Assembly: GCA_024280135.1 (NCBI GenBank)
Contig: JAJRQS010000167.1
Location: 1 to 5,976, forward strand
Reading direction: 5' to 3'
DNA length: 5,976 nucleotides
Origin: Bacteroidota bacterium
Lineage (GTDB): Bacteria > Bacteroidota > Bacteroidia > Chitinophagales > Saprospiraceae
The translations under genes were made by a program, and so were the position numbers. Position 1 is the stretch's first letter; each line of letters begins with the position of its first letter. This document shows, in pieces, positions 3,427 through 5,976 of this stretch. The notes beneath the pieces are model-generated. The model was not told where the DNA came from and did no database searches. It saw only the letters and a program-made list of their open reading frames with translations.

Positions 3427-5976
3427 CTACCGCAGTATCTGCAAATACCCACTAAAGGATCTACTCTTTGGATCATTCAACTCTAATACATAGTAGTAAG
3501 TGCCGTCTGGCAAATATTTATCTCGCCATGTGCCATCCCATCCATTTCTGTAGGAATTTTCATGATGTACTACATTACCCCATCTATTAAAAATGGTTAA
3601 TTCATTTTGGGGATAGTCTTCGATATTGGCGATATAGAATTTATCATTGACGCCATCTCCATTGGGACTGACTGCCGTAAAAACTACAATATCATCGCAT
3701 TCTATACAAATATGCACAACGGATTGTTCGCAACCAGCAGGTGTACAATATTCGTACAGGATGTCTTCTGTACGTTCACAAATATCTTTTGCTGGTGTAT
3801 AGGTAATCGTATTATCAGGGTTAATCGTCAATGCTCCATACATCGGTGCATTTAAAAAATACAAAGTATCTACCCCGCCATAGGTAATATCATTATCTAA
3901 GATATCATATACACCAGGGGTATTCATCGGCACACAAAACTCATCTTGCTGTGCTTCTAATGGCCCACTATACGGCACTACATCTGTACAGAAATAAGTG
4001 GTATCCGTAACACCCAGGTCGTCCGTAATAACAATACAAGCTCTTGTTGTGCCTAATGCCCTACCCTCGTAGCTTACGCAAAAATTAGAATCTATTGTTT
4101 CATATTTTACGAAAGTAGAATCATCACAGACATTCTCGATACTAACAATATTTCCAACTAACTGACTTGTATCAATACAAAAGTATTTTTCTTGATCTAC
4201 ATAAATGCTCTCTGAGATACAATCAATGGAAGGCGGAGAAATCGAAGTAATATTAAAAATTAGCGTGTCGGAATTGCCAAATTCATCAACCAACTCTAAA
4301 CACATCGTATCTGTACCTACAAAATCAAATCCCATGTAAGTCACACACAAACTATTATTATCAATACTAAACGCAACATATTCTCCATTTGAACCAGAAC
4401 AAACATCCGTCAACAATAAGGTATCTCCTGGTAAAATATCAGCATCAACACAATACGTAATCGTATCTAAATAGACGATTACGGTATCATTGATAATGAT
4501 ATTAGGCTTCGTTGAGCAATATCCAAGGTCTGTTATCAACACATCTATCGTATCTCCATTTAATTGATTATCAACTAACTGTATCATCTTATCTCCATTT
4601 CCACCAAAACCAAATCCTTGATACAAAGTCACTTCTCCATACAATCCTCCTGCTGGGTTCGTGGTCACTCCTTGCGGCAAAAGCAATGAATAGTCTGCAC
4701 CCAAATTATACCCAAATGGATCTAATTCAAAGGTGATGTAATCGTCATAAATATTATTCGGTGTGCCGCTATCATTACAAGTTACATTAGTGAGATTTCC
4801 AGTTTCGATATTACTTTCTCCCGAACAAGTTCCAGGGTCATTTAAAGTAAAGGTAAAGACATCTCCATTCGCTTGGTTGTCTGTAATGGTGATTTGAACG
4901 GAACCACTACCTGCAGAACCATTTTGCAAAGCAAAATTAAAAGTCGTATTTGTTCCAAATGTGCCCGTGCTAGGGGTCACCGTATATCCCATTGGCACAT
5001 CGACGGTATATTCTGCCCCAAGATTATATCCTACTGGTGTTAAGTCAAAAACCACATAATCATCCGTTGGATTACCAGGCGTACTATTATTTTCACAATT
5101 GACATTTTGAATACCGTTATCAATAATATTACTTGCTGATGAACAAGTACCAGGATCAAGTATTGACACATCTACCTGCTCCCCTCCGGGTTGATTATCT
5201 ACTACTTGGAAGGTAAAATCTCCTCCACCGGCAGAACCTATATGAAATGTAAATTGTGTCTGTGCTCCATAAGTCCCGCTAGTGGGTGTTACTGTATATC
5301 CGACTGGCGGCACGACCAAATAATCTGCTGCTAAGTTAAAGCCAACTGGATTTAAAGTTATTGTTACGGCATCATCATTAGGATCCCCATCAGTTCCACT
5401 ATTAAAACAACTTGTATTCAAGGAACCAACATTCGTGATATTGGAATTATTCGAACAAGTATTCGGGTCCGTAATCGTTATATTTTCTGTATCACCGCCT
5501 ACTTGGTCATCTGTAATAACAATTGCCACAGCACCTCCGCCAGCAGAGCCATTTTGCAATGTAAAAGTTGTTGCAGCGCCATAACTTCCACTCGTGGGTG
5601 TAACCGTATAACCCGCTGGAACACTTACAGTATAACCCGTTGCGGATAGATTAAATCCGACTGGCTTTAATTCAAACGTGATATAATCATCCATTGGGTC
5701 GTTATTGGTCGCGTTATTATTACAATTGTCATTCGCGTTTAGGTGACCACCATTTGTGATATTAGAATTATTCGAACAAGTATTCGGGTCCGTAATCGTT
5801 ATATTTTCTGTATCACCACCTACTTGGTCATCTGTAATAACAATTGCCACAGCACCTCCGCCAGCAGAGCCATTTTGCAATGTAAAAGTTGTTGCAGCAC
5901 CATACGTGCCATTCGTGGGTGTAACCGTATAGCCTGCGGGCACACTTACGGTGTAGCCCGTTGCGGATAGATTAAA
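3427..5976 (-). CDS. T9SS type B secreted repeat protein (adhesin-like), C-terminal part
   Basis: The visible part is 849 residues plus the stop. The reading frame is open to the right edge, so the true start lies outside the window. A GTG at 5943 is not a start, because it falls inside a repeat and the preceding eleven codons continue that repeat. Domain order (residues counted from the edge): repeats of 104-107 residues at 1-107, 108-212, 213-316 and 317-422; a degenerate repeat at 423 to about 492; two Ig-like domains at about 493-582 and 583-672, each with four aligned cysteines; a cadherin-like/Big_9-type domain at about 673-760 (DILDND, then GALTINPDNTITYTP); and the CHU_C sorting domain at about 763-849. 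Proteins of this design are carried across the outer membrane by the type IX system in Bacteroidota and end up on the surface or outside. Their usual roles are adhesion, matrix or prey/surface contact. The exact ligand is unknown and no enzymatic domain is visible. The long chain of beta domains suggests an extended stalk. Confidence 0.9.
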   Translation of the reverse strand, partial: FNLSATGYTVSVPAGYTVTPTNGTYGAATTFTLQNGSAGGGAVAIVITDDQVGGDTENITITDPNTCSNNSNITNGGHLNANDNCNNNATNNDPMDDYITFELKPVGFNLSATGYTVSVPAGYTVTPTSGSYGAATTFTLQNGSAGGGAVAIVITDDQVGGDTENITITDPNTCSNNSNITNVGSLNTSCFNSGTDGDPNDDAVTITLNPVGFNLAADYLVVPPVGYTVTPTSGTYGAQTQFTFHIGSAGGGDFTFQVVDNQPGGEQVDVSILDPGTCSSASNIIDNGIQNVNCENNSTPGNPTDDYVVFDLTPVGYNLGAEYTVDVPMGYTVTPSTGTFGTNTTFNFALQNGSAGSGSVQITITDNQANGDVFTFTLNDPGTCSGESNIETGNLTNVTCNDSGTPNNIYDDYITFELDPFGYNLGADYSLLLPQGVTTNPAGGLYGEVTLYQGFGFGGNGDKMIQLVDNQLNGDTIDVLITDLGYCSTKPNIIINDTVIVYLDTITYCVDADILPGDTLLLTDVCSGSNGEYVAFSIDNNSLCVTYMGFDFVGTDTMCLELVDEFGNSDTLIFNITSISPPSIDCISESIYVDQEKYFCIDTSQLVGNIVSIENVCDDSTFVKYETIDSNFCVSYEGRALGTTRACIVITDDLGVTDTTYFCTDVVPYSGPLEAQQDEFCVPMNTPGVYDILDNDITYGGVDTLYFLNAPMYGALTINPDNTITYTPAKDICERTEDILYEYCTPAGCEQSVVHICIECDDIVVFTAVSPNGDGVNDKFYIANIEDYPQNELTIFNRWGNVVHHENSYRNGWDGTWRDKYLPDGTYYYVLELNDPKSRSFSGYLQILR
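3430..3690 (-). other. Type B T9SS C-terminal sorting domain (CHU_C)
   Basis: The last 87 residues show the family motifs in order: SPNGDGVND (visible residues 770-778), TIFNRWGN (794-801), NGWDGTW (811-817), LPDGTYYYVL (822-831) and the terminal GYLQILR. This domain directs outer-membrane export by the type IX system. The order and spacing are typical and the end is intact, so the protein should be exported if the upstream part carries a signal peptide. Confidence 0.93.
3697..3960 (-). other. Cadherin-like / Big_9-type Ig domain
   Basis: Visible residues 673-760 contain DILDND (691-696), a calcium-ligand-like motif, followed by YGALTINPDNTITYTP (713-728). This is the signature pairing of bacterial cadherin-like (Big_9, PF17963) domains found in large surface proteins. 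Additional cysteines (ICERT, YEYC, AGCEQ, HICIEC) are unusual for that family and suggest extra disulfides. Confidence 0.7.
3961..4500 (-). other. Tandem pair of Cys-rich Ig-like domains
   Basis: Two units of about 90 residues align with each other. TYCVDA / YFCIDT, then LTDVCSG / IENVCDD, then NSLCVTYMG / SNFCVSYEG, then GTDTMCLELVDEFG / GTTRACIVITDDLG, each ending in a DT-rich strand. The four cysteines fall at equivalent places, consistent with disulfides in an extracellular protein. The layout resembles the HYR/Ig-like units common before CHU_C domains in Bacteroidota. The precise family assignment is uncertain. Confidence 0.6.
5444..5577 (-). repeat. Near-identical 134 bp core, copy in the second repeat unit
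   Basis: This stretch matches 5765-5898 at a fixed offset of 321 bases with one mismatch (G at 5497 versus A at 5818, silent). The flanking part up to 5652 differs at 11 of about 75 aligned positions, and the other flank diverges quickly. It encodes the segment from the second half of the GYTVTP region through DPNTCSNNSN. Confidence 0.9.
5765..5898 (-). repeat. Near-identical 134 bp core, copy in the first visible repeat unit
   Basis: This is the partner of 5444-5577, one mismatch in 134 bases. The offset of 321 bases is exactly one 107-residue unit, so the match lies in register with the protein repeat. Confidence 0.9.

Larger units (their letters stand above)
4492..5976 (-). repeat. Tandem array of ~105-residue secreted repeats (four plus one degenerate)
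   Basis: Unit boundaries on the DNA are 5656-5976, 5341-5655, 5029-5340, 4711-5028 and about 4492-4710 (degenerate). Each unit begins F/Y-N-L and includes GYTVTPxxGxYG, then GSAGGG, then a D-D/N-Q-x-x-G-(D/E) turn, D-P-x-T-C-S, a second Cys in an Asn-rich loop, and an Asp-rich DPxDD-like turn ending NPVG or similar. The two cysteines per unit are conserved in all four full copies. The window edge coincides with the start of a unit, so more copies probably lie beyond it. I cannot assign a named family; a disulfide-bonded beta-sandwich is inferred from strand-like alternation. Confidence 0.85.

Noticed and set aside
3414..3433. Inverted repeat as a bidirectional intrinsic terminator
   Set aside because: The stem has a mismatch and is short, and no T-run follows directly on either strand.
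3607..3855. Open frames on the plus strand opposite the secreted repeat protein (also 4512-4736 and 5743-5970)
   Set aside because: They lie antisense to a clearly coding frame with strong domain matches, and their translations have no recognisable domain.
5444..5898. The near-identical 134 bp pair as CRISPR repeats or insertion-sequence ends
   Set aside because: The copies are in frame, direct, separated by exactly one protein repeat length and fully inside a coding region. There is no spacer structure, inverted ends or transposase.
5941..5943. GTG as the start codon of the minus-strand repeat protein
   Set aside because: The frame stays open to the edge, and the eleven codons before it (F-N-L-S-A-T-G-Y-T-V-S) are the same as the start of the next repeat unit. 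The gene therefore continues beyond the window.

Overview
The window looks like chromosomal DNA of a member of the Bacteroidota that has a type IX secretion system (T9SS). The main evidence is the C-terminal domain of the minus-strand gene at 3427-5976. It has the SPNGDGVND, FNRWGN, WDGTW and LPDGTYYY motifs of the 'gliding motility-associated C-terminal domain' (CHU_C, type B T9SS sorting signal), which is essentially confined to this phylum. The DNA is AT-rich, and both gene starts that can be seen lack a clear Shine-Dalgarno sequence; both traits fit. The repeat-rich architecture suggests Saprospiria or a related group, but that placement is a guess.

Layout: (1) At 1-210 on the minus strand lie the first 70 codons of pruA (delta-1-pyrroline-5-carboxylate / L-glutamate gamma-semialdehyde dehydrogenase), cut by the window edge. 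(2) At 211-525 there is a divergent intergenic region with no credible gene. It carries one candidate Bacteroidota -7 box (TANNTTTG) in each direction. (3) At 526-3399 on the plus strand is a complete 957-residue exported protein: signal peptide, a small beta-rich N-terminal domain of unknown family, a Ser/Pro/Lys linker, and about 750 residues of uninterrupted charged alpha-helix. The helix carries an internal 40-residue (120 bp) super-repeat that I read directly from the protein. (4) At 3400-3426 is a 27 bp gap between tail-to-tail genes. (5) At 3427-5976 on the minus strand is the C-terminal 849 residues of a giant secreted repeat protein whose start lies outside the window. It has at least four full repeats of about 105 residues plus one degenerate copy, then two Cys-rich Ig-like domains, one cadherin-like/Big_9-like domain and the T9SS sorting domain.

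How the parts relate: pruA is a housekeeping proline-catabolism gene with no evident link to the others. The other two genes both encode exported, highly repetitive, elongated proteins. One is probably a periplasmic or envelope-associated helical rod, the other a surface-attached or released adhesin-like beta-domain string. They are convergent and cannot be one operon, so a functional link is not shown. The most notable features are the regular 40-residue period of the coiled-coil rod and the near-identity of 134 bp between two neighbouring adhesin repeats, which points to recent duplication or gene conversion.
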